This document shows positions 1 through 4,710 of a DNA stretch of 5,220 bases, piece by piece. Both the position numbers and the translations under genes were made by a program. The notes beneath the pieces were generated by a model. That model was not told where the DNA came from, searched no databases, and saw nothing but the letters and a program-made list of their open reading frames with translations. Position 1 is the first letter of the stretch. Every line of letters begins with the position of its first letter. Source of the stretch: Acidobacteriaceae bacterium (lineage in GTDB: Bacteria > Acidobacteriota > Terriglobia > Terriglobales > Acidobacteriaceae); contig PLKR01000149.1 of assembly GCA_003140655.1 (NCBI GenBank), forward strand, positions 1-5,220. The letters run 5' to 3'.

Positions 1-45
1 ATCCTTGTCATTCCGAAGCGCGAAGCGCAGAGGAATCTGCTGTCG
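1..45. repeat. Dispersed REP-like intergenic repeat
   Basis: The first bases carry a short palindromic unit: ATTCC (10-14) pairs with GGAAT (32-36), enclosing GCGC-GAA-GCGC (18-28). From memory, intergenic repeats of the form GTCATTCCGA...GAGGAATCTGCT are scattered in many copies through acidobacterial and some other genomes, between genes. It lies just beyond the 3' end of the minus-strand gene ending at 70 and may fold in that transcript, but there is no T-tract to support a terminator. The left boundary is outside or at the window edge. Confidence 0.6.
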
Positions 46-69
46 CCTGCAGCGCCACTAAGCCCGCCC

Positions 70-417
70 TCACCGCGCGCCGCCCTTCCCCCTCTGCTTC
101 ACCCTCCAGAACGAACTCACCCCAAACCACGCGAACGTCACTGTGAAACAAATTGCGACCACCACGCCCCGCAGCCCGGCCCGGCCAGCCGCATATTTTG
201 CATACTCTCTCGCCGACTCAAGCCCGCCAATCGCTGCCATCCCCAAGAAAACAACCCCTGTAACCTCCAGCCACAGTTGATGCATCACCTTCCCGAAGGC
301 GCGGGCCGTGGCGGCAACGGCGCTGCTCGCGGCCCGCGCCGTCCGGCTGCGCTTGACTTGCTGCGATGCCACGCGCGCCACTACCCCTAACTTTCGTACA
401 CTAGAAACCTTGCTCAC
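70..417 (-). CDS. Small two-helix membrane protein, function unknown
   Basis: From a GTG at 417 this encodes about 115 residues. A basic, Ala/Ser-rich N-terminal part (residues 1-45, many Lys and Arg) is followed by two hydrophobic segments, about 51-67 (EVTGVVFLGMAAIGG) and 84-103 (GVVVAICFTVTFAWFGVSSF). They are joined by a short polar link (ESAREYAKYAAGRAG), and the tail is basic (WRVKQRGKGGAR). A two-pass inner-membrane protein with a cytoplasmic basic N-terminus is the simplest reading. The frame stays open to an ATG at 498 (142 residues). I prefer the GTG because a TAAAAT box preceded by TG (minus strand, 425-430) sits just upstream of it, which would make the transcript nearly leaderless, and the ATG has no Shine-Dalgarno. 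It resembles small acidobacterial membrane proteins I have seen annotated as hypothetical. It is divergent from the methyltransferase at 529. Confidence 0.6.
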   Translation of the reverse strand: MSKVSSVRKLGVVARVASQQVKRSRTARAASSAVAATARAFGKVMHQLWLEVTGVVFLGMAAIGGLESAREYAKYAAGRAGLRGVVVAICFTVTFAWFGVSSFWRVKQRGKGGAR

Positions 418-424
418 GGCCTCG

Positions 425-433
425 ATTTTAACA
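425..433 (-). promoter_or_regulatory. Candidate extended -10 for the minus-strand membrane protein
   Basis: On the minus strand TGTTAAAAT reads as an extended -10 (TG-N-TAAAAT), placing the start of transcription within a base or two of the GTG at 417. No good -35 is present at the usual distance (GTCATT is the nearest candidate). If used, the transcript would be leaderless or nearly so, because no Shine-Dalgarno fits between this box and the GTG. Confidence 0.35.
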
Positions 434-444
434 GCCTGCGGCGC

Positions 445-450
445 TACAAT
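445..450 (+). promoter_or_regulatory. Candidate -10 box for the methyltransferase
   Basis: TACAAT (445-450) matches the sigma-70 -10 consensus at five of six positions and lies about 80 bases upstream of the methyltransferase start. No recognisable -35 sits 16-18 bases further upstream. It lies back to back with the minus-strand TAAAAT box at 425-430, so the two would form a compact divergent promoter region. Weak evidence. Confidence 0.25.
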
Positions 451-528
451 GACGCAAACCTGCGTCCGCGAGCGAAACGGTTCGGCGGACGCAGGCATCT
501 AAGCAATAGGTTGAGAAGCGTCACTCTC

Positions 529-1347
529 ATGACCACCACGCTCCCCGATCTCGCGCAGATGAAGGCCGGAATGAAGCAGGCCTGGATGTCGGGCGATTTC
601 GGCCGCATCGCAAGCTTTACCTCCGCGGCCGCCGAAGATTTCGTCAAACGGATTGGCATCCAGCCAGACTCTCGGGTCCTTGATGTAGCCTGTGGCACTG
701 GCAATACGGCCATTCCAGCCGCGCGCGCGGGAGCATCCGTCGTCGGCATCGATATTGCTTCGAACCTGCTGGTCCAAGCCCGGCAGCGGGCCGCCGCCGA
801 AACTCTCGACATTCGTTTTGAAGATGGCGACGCAGAACAGCTTCCCTTCCCCGATCAAAGTTTCGATGTCGTGATCACGATGTTCGGCGCTATGTTCGCT
901 CCCCGTCCAGAATGTGTGGCCTCCGAACTTCTTCGCGTCTGCAAGCCAGGTGGCGTAATCGCCATGGCCAACTGGACTCCCGAGGGTTTTGTCGGCAAGA
1001 GTTTTCAGGTCACCTTCAGAATGCTGCCGCCTCCGCCCGGAGTGCCTGCCCCGGTGCTTTGGGGAGATGAGCCGACCGTTCGCCGGCGTTTCTCGTCTGG
1101 CGTTTCAAGCCTGGGGATGACTCGGCAGAAAATCTGGTTTCACTATCCCTTCAGCCCCGCGGAGACCGTGGAATTTTTCCGCCAATATTTTGGCCCTACG
1201 CAAGTCGCATTCTCCCGGCTCGACCAGGCCGGCCAAGCCGCTCTGCGGGCTCAATTGGAATCGTTGTGGGCTGGGTACAATACTGCAACCGATGACACAA
1301 CCCGGGTTGAGGCCGAATATTTAGAGGTCACGGCGATTCGTGCGTAA
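529..1347 (+). CDS. Class I SAM-dependent methyltransferase (Methyltransf_11/UbiE-like)
   Basis: A 272-residue protein that should transfer a methyl group from S-adenosylmethionine to an unidentified substrate, in the cytoplasm. The Rossmann-type motifs appear in order: motif I VLDVACGTGN (residues 50-59, glycine-rich SAM loop), the acidic residue at the end of strand 2 in VVGIDIA (D75), GDAEQLPF (100-107), DVVITMFGAMF (113-123), and the RVCKPGGVIAMANW strand (136-149). The C-terminal ~120 residues (PPPPGVPAPVLWGDEPTVRRRF and on) would be the substrate cap. The closest family type is the generic UbiE/Methyltransf_11 group, but length and context do not support naming it ubiE. An in-frame TTG at 511 would add six residues. 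I chose the ATG because GAGAAG (513-518) sits about ten bases ahead of it, whereas the TTG has no spaced Shine-Dalgarno. The next gene starts 75 bases downstream on the same strand and may be co-transcribed. Confidence 0.88.
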   Translation: MTTTLPDLAQMKAGMKQAWMSGDFGRIASFTSAAAEDFVKRIGIQPDSRVLDVACGTGNTAIPAARAGASVVGIDIASNLLVQARQRAAAETLDIRFEDGDAEQLPFPDQSFDVVITMFGAMFAPRPECVASELLRVCKPGGVIAMANWTPEGFVGKSFQVTFRMLPPPPGVPAPVLWGDEPTVRRRFSSGVSSLGMTRQKIWFHYPFSPAETVEFFRQYFGPTQVAFSRLDQAGQAALRAQLESLWAGYNTATDDTTRVEAEYLEVTAIRA

Positions 1348-1422
1348 CGCGATATGATTGGACTGACCGGTATCGACGATGAACACAGCGAGTGCAGCAC
1401 TGGAATGCCGTAAGGGGGCCAA

Positions 1423-1713
1423 GTGGACCAGCAACTCAAACAACTCATGAAGGAACTCGGCGAAGCCATCAACGAATCTCTCTCTGAGTCCGAACAGATC
1501 GCCGAAGTCGTCTCCCGCATCAAAGAGGGCGGTTACGACATTTTCCTGGTCCTCGAAGCCACCATCGGCGTCAGCAAGCAGGGCGAAAAATCCTCCGACA
1601 AGACTTCTCTCGTCACCACTCTCTCCACCAACCCCGAGTTCAAAATCAACGACCAGGATCTAAAGTTCCTGAAATCCCTCCGCATCAAAATCGAAGAAGA
1701 AAAAGAGAAATAA
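1423..1713 (+). CDS. Small hydrophilic protein, function unknown
   Basis: A 96-residue protein starting at GTG. The start is set by AAGGGGG (1412-1418), four bases before it, one of the clearest ribosome binding sites in the window; an ATG at 1447 would lose eight residues and this site. The N-terminal third (LKQLMKELGEAINESLSESEQIAEVVSRIKE) is amphipathic and probably helical. A short hydrophobic stretch follows (YDIFLVLEATIGV, about 38-50), then a polar loop, then a very charged C-terminus (LKSLRIKIEEEKEK). There is no signal peptide or membrane segment, so it is likely cytosolic. I recognise no catalytic motif or named family, though similar short proteins occur in acidobacterial genomes (from memory). 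It may share a transcript with the methyltransferase. The good RBS and gene-like codon use make it likely real. Confidence 0.72.
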   Translation: MDQQLKQLMKELGEAINESLSESEQIAEVVSRIKEGGYDIFLVLEATIGVSKQGEKSSDKTSLVTTLSTNPEFKINDQDLKFLKSLRIKIEEEKEK

Positions 1714-1719
1714 TCGGCG

Positions 1720-1776
1720 CTGCTCCGCCCCGGAGGGGCATCGCGATGATAGCCCAACGCTTCAGCGCTGGGAAAA
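1720..1776. repeat. REP-like hairpin pair downstream of the 96-aa gene
   Basis: Two adjacent palindromes: GCCCC-GGA-GGGGC (1727-1739), and an 8-bp stem CCCAACGC (1753-1760) with GCGCTGGG (1765-1772) around TTCA, carrying one A-C mismatch. They start 14 bases after the stop codon at 1713 and could stabilise the 3' end of that mRNA. The lack of a following T-run argues against a classical intrinsic terminator. The second hairpin shares its flank (minus strand TGGGCTATC) with another hairpin at 4711-4731, so it looks like one member of a repeat family. Confidence 0.6.
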
Positions 1777-1792
1777 GTGGGAAAAGAGAACC

Positions 1793-1976
1793 AGTCCCGG
1801 AGGAGTCTGTGTCATAGCTTGAAAGTCGTCCGACAAGTGGATCATCGACGCCAGGTTTAGCCGCGGAGCCGCGCAAGAGTGCAGCCCACGGCGTAAGCCG
1901 TGGGTAGGATGTGGAGTGAGAACGAGCCCCGAAGGGGCGAAAGAGAAGCTATGACACACACTCCGGAGGGACGACT
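1793..1976. repeat. Inverted-repeat-bounded palindromic element (MITE/BIME-like)
   Basis: The left arm (1793-1820) and the reverse complement of the right arm (1946-1973) agree at 17 of 18 inner positions, ending in GTGTCATAGCTT, and at about 23 of 28 overall. Between them lie three further perfect stems: CGCGG/CCGCG (1862-1873), CCCACGGC-GTAA-GCCGTGGG (1885-1904, GNRA-type loop in RNA) and GCCCC-GAA-GGGGC (1926-1938). The last is the same stem as at 1727-1739, with one loop base changed. No protein-coding gene is credible inside. It resembles intergenic palindromic clusters of acidobacterial genomes, likely spread by a transposase acting in trans (REP/TnpA-REP or MITE mechanism); that mechanism is inference. 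Confidence 0.65.
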
Positions 1977-2035
1977 GAGGTTCTCGCGCACCCTTTAGCC
2001 CCTGAGGGTCCGGCAGCGTACCCCTTCTGTTCCTT
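1977..2035. other. Short spacer, no gene seen
   Basis: This stretch joins the palindromic element to the quinoprotein remnant. It holds only a weak 5-bp stem, ACCCT (1990-1994) with AGGGT (2005-2009). With the repeats before it, the span from 1714 to 2035 contains no supportable coding region. Confidence 0.5.
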
Positions 2036-2310
2036 ATGAATTCCCGCGAACTGTCTCCACCGATAACCAGAGCGAGATGGCACCAGCAACGCGGCGCACC
2101 GTACGGAATTTTCCGCACCTTTCTGTTCGCCAAAGCGCATCATCTCCATGCGCGCCGCCCCCTTGGGGAACATTGACGGCCATCGATATGTCGGCTGGCA
2201 CAATTCGCTGGCAAGTTCCGCTCGGCTCTCTCTCGCCCGGCAATCCCGCCATCCCTTTGCGAGCACCCAGCCTCGGCGGCCCAATCGTGACAGCCGGCGG
2301 ATTGGTAGCC
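2036..2310 (+). pseudogene. Frameshifted remnant of a PQQ-dependent dehydrogenase
   Basis: The remains of the C-terminal part of a quinoprotein dehydrogenase of the glucose dehydrogenase type, an enzyme that oxidises sugars or alcohols in the periplasm using PQQ. Frame 1 (phase of 2036) reads QQRGAPYGIFRTFLF up to about 2128. The continuation, SSPCAPPPWGTLTAIDM...GTIRWQVPLG...LGGPIVTAGGLV (2140-2307), is in another frame, so one or two bases have been lost or gained near 2129-2140. The family hallmark PPWGTLTAID and the beta-propeller blade signature (AID...G.IRWQVPLG, then LGGPIVTAGGLV) are clear. After 2307 similarity stops where the next blade and C-terminus should be, and no start or upstream blades are present. 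Both ends are therefore missing and the gene cannot make a working enzyme. An in-frame ATG at 2077 gives an open frame to 2412, but it only stitches the remnant to the glgC leader. Confidence 0.75.
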
Positions 2311-2369
2311 TCGATTAACTTGTGGCTCTGGAAGTTTCCTCTTCTAGTCACCGCCAACCCTTGCCCTTG

Positions 2370-2378
2370 TGCTACCAT
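2370..2378 (+). promoter_or_regulatory. Candidate extended -10 of glgC
   Basis: TGCTACCAT reads as TG-N-TACCAT, an extended -10 element, and ends 24 bases before the ATG at 2403. This gives a short plausible leader holding the GGGGTGG ribosome binding site. A -35 at the expected place (about 2350-2355, ACCGCC) is not consensus. Low-confidence call from position and pattern only. Confidence 0.3.
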
Positions 2379-2402
2379 CTACTGTTTTTCTGGGGTGGTT
2401 CC

Positions 2403-3659
2403 ATGTCCATGAAAGACACTCTCGGAGTCCTTCTTGCCGGAGGCGCTGGAGAGCGCCTGTATCCTCTTACTCGCGACCGCGCCAAGCCCGCCGTCACCTT
2501 CGGCGGAATGTATCGCATCATCGACATCACTCTCTCCAACTGCCTCAACTCTGACCTGCGCCGCGTCTACATCCTCACGCAATACAAAGCGCTCTCGCTG
2601 AACCGCCACATCCGCGAAGGCTGGAACATTCTGGGCCGCGAGGTGGGCGAGTTCGTTGAAGTCCTGCCGCCCATGAAGCGGGTCAGCGATCAGTGGTATC
2701 AGGGCACTGCCGATGCGGTTTACCAGAACATTTATTCCATCGGCTCCGAGCAACCCAAGCACGTCCTCATTCTTTCCGGCGATCACATCTACAAAATGGA
2801 TTACGGCAAGATGATGAAGCAACACAAAGACTCGTCTGCCGACATCACCCTCGCCACCATCCAGATCGATCTCGAAGAATGCCCCCGCTTCGGCGTGGTC
2901 GATGTCGACAAAGACGGCCGCATCAATGGCTTCGAGGAGAAACCCAAGGAGACCAAACTACGTTCCCCGTGGAACCCTGCGAAGGTCGCCGGCTCCATGG
3001 GCGTTTACCTCTTCAATGCCGACGTGCTCATCCCAGTCCTGCTCAAAGACGCCGAGGACCATGGTTCGAGCCACGACTTCGGCAAAGACATTCTGCCCAA
3101 GATGGTGAACGACTATCGCGTCTTCGCCTACGACTTCCTTGACGAAAATAAAAAAGAGGCGCTCTACTGGCGCGATGTGGGCACGCTCGAGGCCTACTAC
3201 GAAGCCAACATGGATATCGTCTCCGTCTCGCCCATCTTCAACCTCTATGACCACGACTGGCCCATCCGCACGCATCAACGCCAGTATCCGCCCGCGAAAT
3301 TTGTGTTCGCGGAAAAGGAACGCATGGGCACCGCGCTCGATTCCATCGTGTCGAACGGCTGCATCGTCTCCGGCGGCGTGGTGAAGAACTCGATCCTCTC
3401 GCCCGACGTGCGCGTGAACTCCTACTCTGAGGTCGACCAGTGCATCCTGTTCTCACACGTCGCTGTGGGACGCCATTGCCGCATCCGCCGCTGCATCATC
3501 GACCGCAACGTCCACCTGCCCGAAGGCACAACGATCGGCTATGACACAGAAGCCGACCGCTCCCGCTACTTCGTCACCGACAGCGGCATCACGGTTGTCA
3601 CCCGCGACTATTCGCTCTTCGAGAACCCAGTGACGGTCGACTACTTTACCAGCGAGTAG
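2403..3659 (+). CDS. glgC: ADP-glucose pyrophosphorylase (glucose-1-phosphate adenylyltransferase)
   Basis: A 418-residue cytosolic enzyme making ADP-glucose and pyrophosphate from glucose-1-phosphate and ATP, the committed step of bacterial glycogen synthesis. The nucleotidyltransferase domain comes first: LAGGAGERLYPLTRDRAKPAV (11-31), SNCLNSDLRRVYILTQYK (45-62), WYQGTADAVYQNI (98-110), SGDHIYKMDY (125-134, D127 aligning with E. coli catalytic D142), FEEKP (177-181, K180 aligning with the glucose-1-phosphate-binding K195), SSHDFGKDILPKM (222-234) and YWRDVGTLEAYYEANMD (255-271). A left-handed beta-helix follows from about 310, with hexapeptide-like repeats (VSNGCIVSGGVVKNSILSPDVRV). The length is normal and the gene is intact. 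GGGGTGG (2392-2398) precedes the ATG at 2403; the ATG at 2409 is an alternative and would remove two residues. An upstream in-frame ATG at 2322 is rejected because it lies in non-homologous leader. E. coli activator-site K39 aligns with D25. No other glg gene is adjacent. Confidence 0.97.
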   Translation: MSMKDTLGVLLAGGAGERLYPLTRDRAKPAVTFGGMYRIIDITLSNCLNSDLRRVYILTQYKALSLNRHIREGWNILGREVGEFVEVLPPMKRVSDQWYQGTADAVYQNIYSIGSEQPKHVLILSGDHIYKMDYGKMMKQHKDSSADITLATIQIDLEECPRFGVVDVDKDGRINGFEEKPKETKLRSPWNPAKVAGSMGVYLFNADVLIPVLLKDAEDHGSSHDFGKDILPKMVNDYRVFAYDFLDENKKEALYWRDVGTLEAYYEANMDIVSVSPIFNLYDHDWPIRTHQRQYPPAKFVFAEKERMGTALDSIVSNGCIVSGGVVKNSILSPDVRVNSYSEVDQCILFSHVAVGRHCRIRRCIIDRNVHLPEGTTIGYDTEADRSRYFVTDSGITVVTRDYSLFENPVTVDYFTSE

Positions 3660-3673
3660 AACCAGCGAGTAGA
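3648..3673 (+). repeat. 13-bp perfect tandem duplication over the glgC stop codon
   Basis: ACCAGCGAGTAGA occurs twice head to tail (3648-3660 and 3661-3673) with no spacer. The first copy contains the last codons and TAG stop of glgC; the second lies just outside the gene in a different frame. Because the unit is not a multiple of three and begins inside the coding region, the duplication leaves the protein unchanged. It looks like a replication-slippage event. Confidence 0.85.
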
Positions 3674-3697
3674 AGAGGAGAGGCGCGAATTCGTCAT

Positions 3698-3743
3698 AAT
3701 GTTCCGGCTGGAACATTGTGCTGAATGTTCCAACCGGAACATT
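3698..3743. promoter_or_regulatory. Two tandem operator-like palindromes AATGTTCC-N4-GGAACATT
   Basis: Two perfect 8-bp inverted repeats with 4-base centres lie at 3698-3717 (centre GGCT) and 3724-3743 (centre AACC), 26 bp apart centre to centre. The arms are identical in both copies while the centres and the 6-base linker (GTGCTG) differ, which fits selection on the arms, as in a dimeric repressor site. The inner arms also pair across the linker (3710-3717 with 3724-3731). As RNA either copy would be an 8-bp hairpin 3' of glgC, but no T-run follows, so an intrinsic terminator is less likely. I do not recognise the motif as a named operator; it is not the GAAC-N4-GTTC LexA box. Confidence 0.6.
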
Positions 3744-3838
3744 TCACTTTGCAGAAAACTTTCGGCGTAAGTTGTTGATTCCTCGATTAGCCTTTGGGTC
3801 GGATCAATCGATTCAAAGGGTTAGGCTGTGGAAGAAAT

Positions 3839-3877
3839 GTCTACTTTCGAGGGGGTCTAATGCCTACGAAAGTAGAC
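3839..3877. promoter_or_regulatory. 11-bp inverted repeat upstream of a TTGACA promoter
   Basis: GTCTACTTTCG (3839-3849) and CGAAAGTAGAC (3867-3877) are perfect inverted copies with 17 bases between. The right arm also contains the shorter dyad CTAC-GAAA-GTAG (3864-3875). The right arm abuts the -35 hexamer at 3878, the usual place for a repressor or activator site. A CTAC/GTAG dyad is loosely reminiscent of BlaI/MecI-type operators, which are common regulators in Acidobacteriota, but the match is not good enough to name the regulator. Confidence 0.5.
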
Positions 3878-3912
3878 TTGACACTCGCGGCATGTACTTT
3901 TTAAGGTACGTG
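3878..3912 (+). promoter_or_regulatory. Sigma-70-type promoter with palindrome over the -10
   Basis: The perfect -35 hexamer TTGACA (3878-3883) is followed after 18 bases by TAAGGT (3902-3907), a fair -10. The -10 sits in an imperfect palindrome at 3891-3912 (CATGTAC arm, then GTACGTG; core GTAC-N8-GTAC), which would let a dimeric regulator block RNA polymerase. Downstream there is no ordinary gene start: about 20 bases after the -10 the sequence runs into the truncated transposase, so the original target gene seems to have been lost or displaced. The promoter could still transcribe the transposase remnant and the small gene at 4474. Confidence 0.5.
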
Positions 3913-3925
3913 GCGGCGGAGGGTG

Positions 3926-4462
3926 TGGAGGCTGGGGCAGCGCGACGTTGCCACGGCAATAGATTTCGCGCGAGACATTGAACGACGCATCAAAGGCCGC
4001 GTACAGATAACGACCGATGCACTCAGGATTTATCTCCTCGTTGTCGAAGATGTGTTCGGCGGAAAGGCCGACTACGCGCAGCTTCACAAGGTGTATCAAG
4101 CTCCCCGTGATGGCGAAGCGCGATACTCTCCGGCGAAGTGTATTGGCTGCGACATGAAGGAAGTGAGCGGACGGCCTGACCCTAAGCATGTTTCCACTTC
4201 ATTTGTGGAGCGCCAGAACTGGACGCTTCGCACGAATATGCGCCGATACACGCGACTGTCAAATGGCTTTTCGCGCAAGCTAGGGAACCATGCGGCTGCC
4301 ACAGCCCTCAATTATTTCGCCTACAATTTCATCAAGATTCATCGTACACTTCGCACGTCTCCAGCGATGGCGGCTGGTGTGACAGATCGGCTCTGAAGCG
4401 TAGAGGATTTAGCAGCCCTCTGGGAAGCCTACGAACAGCGGAGGGCGGAAAGAGCGGCGTAA
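3926..4462 (+). pseudogene. Truncated IS1-like DDE transposase with in-frame TGA
   Basis: The C-terminal half of a transposase of the group commonly annotated as IS1 family. Recognisable blocks are RLGQRD, QITTD (the second catalytic Asp, codon 4016-4018), EARYSPAKCIG, SGRPDPKHVSTSFVERQN (catalytic Glu, codon 4208-4210) and NHAAATALNYFAYNFIKIHRTLRTSPAMAAGVTDRL. Full-length relatives have roughly 130 more N-terminal residues, holding the DNA-binding helix-turn-helix and the first catalytic Asp (CDEIW motif); these are absent, and the frame is closed by TAA at 3902. At 4394-4396 a TGA replaces what is normally a Trp codon (DRLWS in relatives). The same frame then continues SVEDLAALWEAYEQRRAERAA to a TAA at 4460-4462, as in intact copies. 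A GTG at 3923 would open a 157-residue frame, but it lacks a catalytic residue. The copy is inactive. Confidence 0.85.
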
Positions 4463-4473
4463 GGGAGAATCCA

Positions 4474-4674
4474 ATGGGTGAATACGGACTGTTTCAACCC
4501 CTGAACTGGTTGTTGTTGATTGCTATAATTCTCGTAGCAGTCGTCCCGTTTTGGCAGATTTTCAAAAAGGCTGGCTTTAGCCCATGGTTATCACTGTTGA
4601 TGCCGATTCCCATTGTTGGTCTAGTTGCACTTTTTTATTTAGCTTTCGCAAAGTGGCCGCAAAATCCAGGATAG
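4474..4674 (+). CDS. 66-aa two-helix membrane protein, function unknown
   Basis: Starts at ATG 4474, six bases after a strong AAGGGAG ribosome binding site (4461-4467) that overlaps the TAA ending the transposase frame. Two hydrophobic segments, about 11-28 (NWLLLIAIILVAVVPFWQ) and 38-58 (WLSLLMPIPIVGLVALFYLAF), flank a short conserved-looking basic turn, IFKKAGFSPW, and the protein ends AKWPQNPG. Small bacterial proteins with the pattern FxxIxxKAGxxxWxxLLMxIPxV...AFxxWP are widespread as hypotheticals (from memory), and the KAG-xPW turn recalls DUF5684-like proteins; no function is known to me. The base composition is more AT-rich than that of glgC. There is no promoter of its own in the 12-base gap, so it would depend on transcription through the transposase remnant. 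It may be a passenger of the insertion element or an older gene next to its target site. Confidence 0.7.
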   Translation: MGEYGLFQPLNWLLLIAIILVAVVPFWQIFKKAGFSPWLSLLMPIPIVGLVALFYLAFAKWPQNPG

Positions 4675-4710
4675 CCCACTACCTGATTTCATGATTGACG
4701 CTATGGGACC

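Noticed and set aside
1354..1413. A 19-codon open frame between the methyltransferase and the 96-aa gene, ending just before its ribosome binding site
   Set aside because: No Shine-Dalgarno and no family resemblance; a leader peptide cannot be argued from position alone.
1720..1976. CRISPR array
   Set aside because: Hairpin repeats are unequal in length and spacing and there are no regular unique spacers or cas genes.
1762..2133. Minus-strand open frames of 63-123 codons across the repeat cluster
   Set aside because: They consist of translated palindromic repeats and the antisense of the quinoprotein remnant, have no ribosome binding site and mutually overlap.
2322..2402. N-terminal extension of GlgC from ATG 2322
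   Set aside because: The extra residues resemble nothing in GlgC, and the ribosome binding site GGGGTGG fits the ATG at 2403.
2077..2412. A 111-codon plus-strand gene starting at ATG 2077
   Set aside because: Only 2140-2307 is protein-like (quinoprotein fragment); the first part is a shifted frame and the last part is the glgC leader.
3698..3743. Intrinsic terminator of glgC
   Set aside because: The stems are good but AT-rich at the base and neither copy is followed by a T-run; two identical-arm copies fit an operator better.
3781..3821. CCTTTG/CAAAGG and TCGATT/AATCGA inverted pairs
   Set aside because: They are only 6 bp with long or overlapping spacers, expected by chance in this length of sequence.
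3718..3981. An 87-codon plus-strand open frame through the operator region
   Set aside because: It runs through palindromes and the promoter and then into another frame of the transposase; it has no protein-like pattern.
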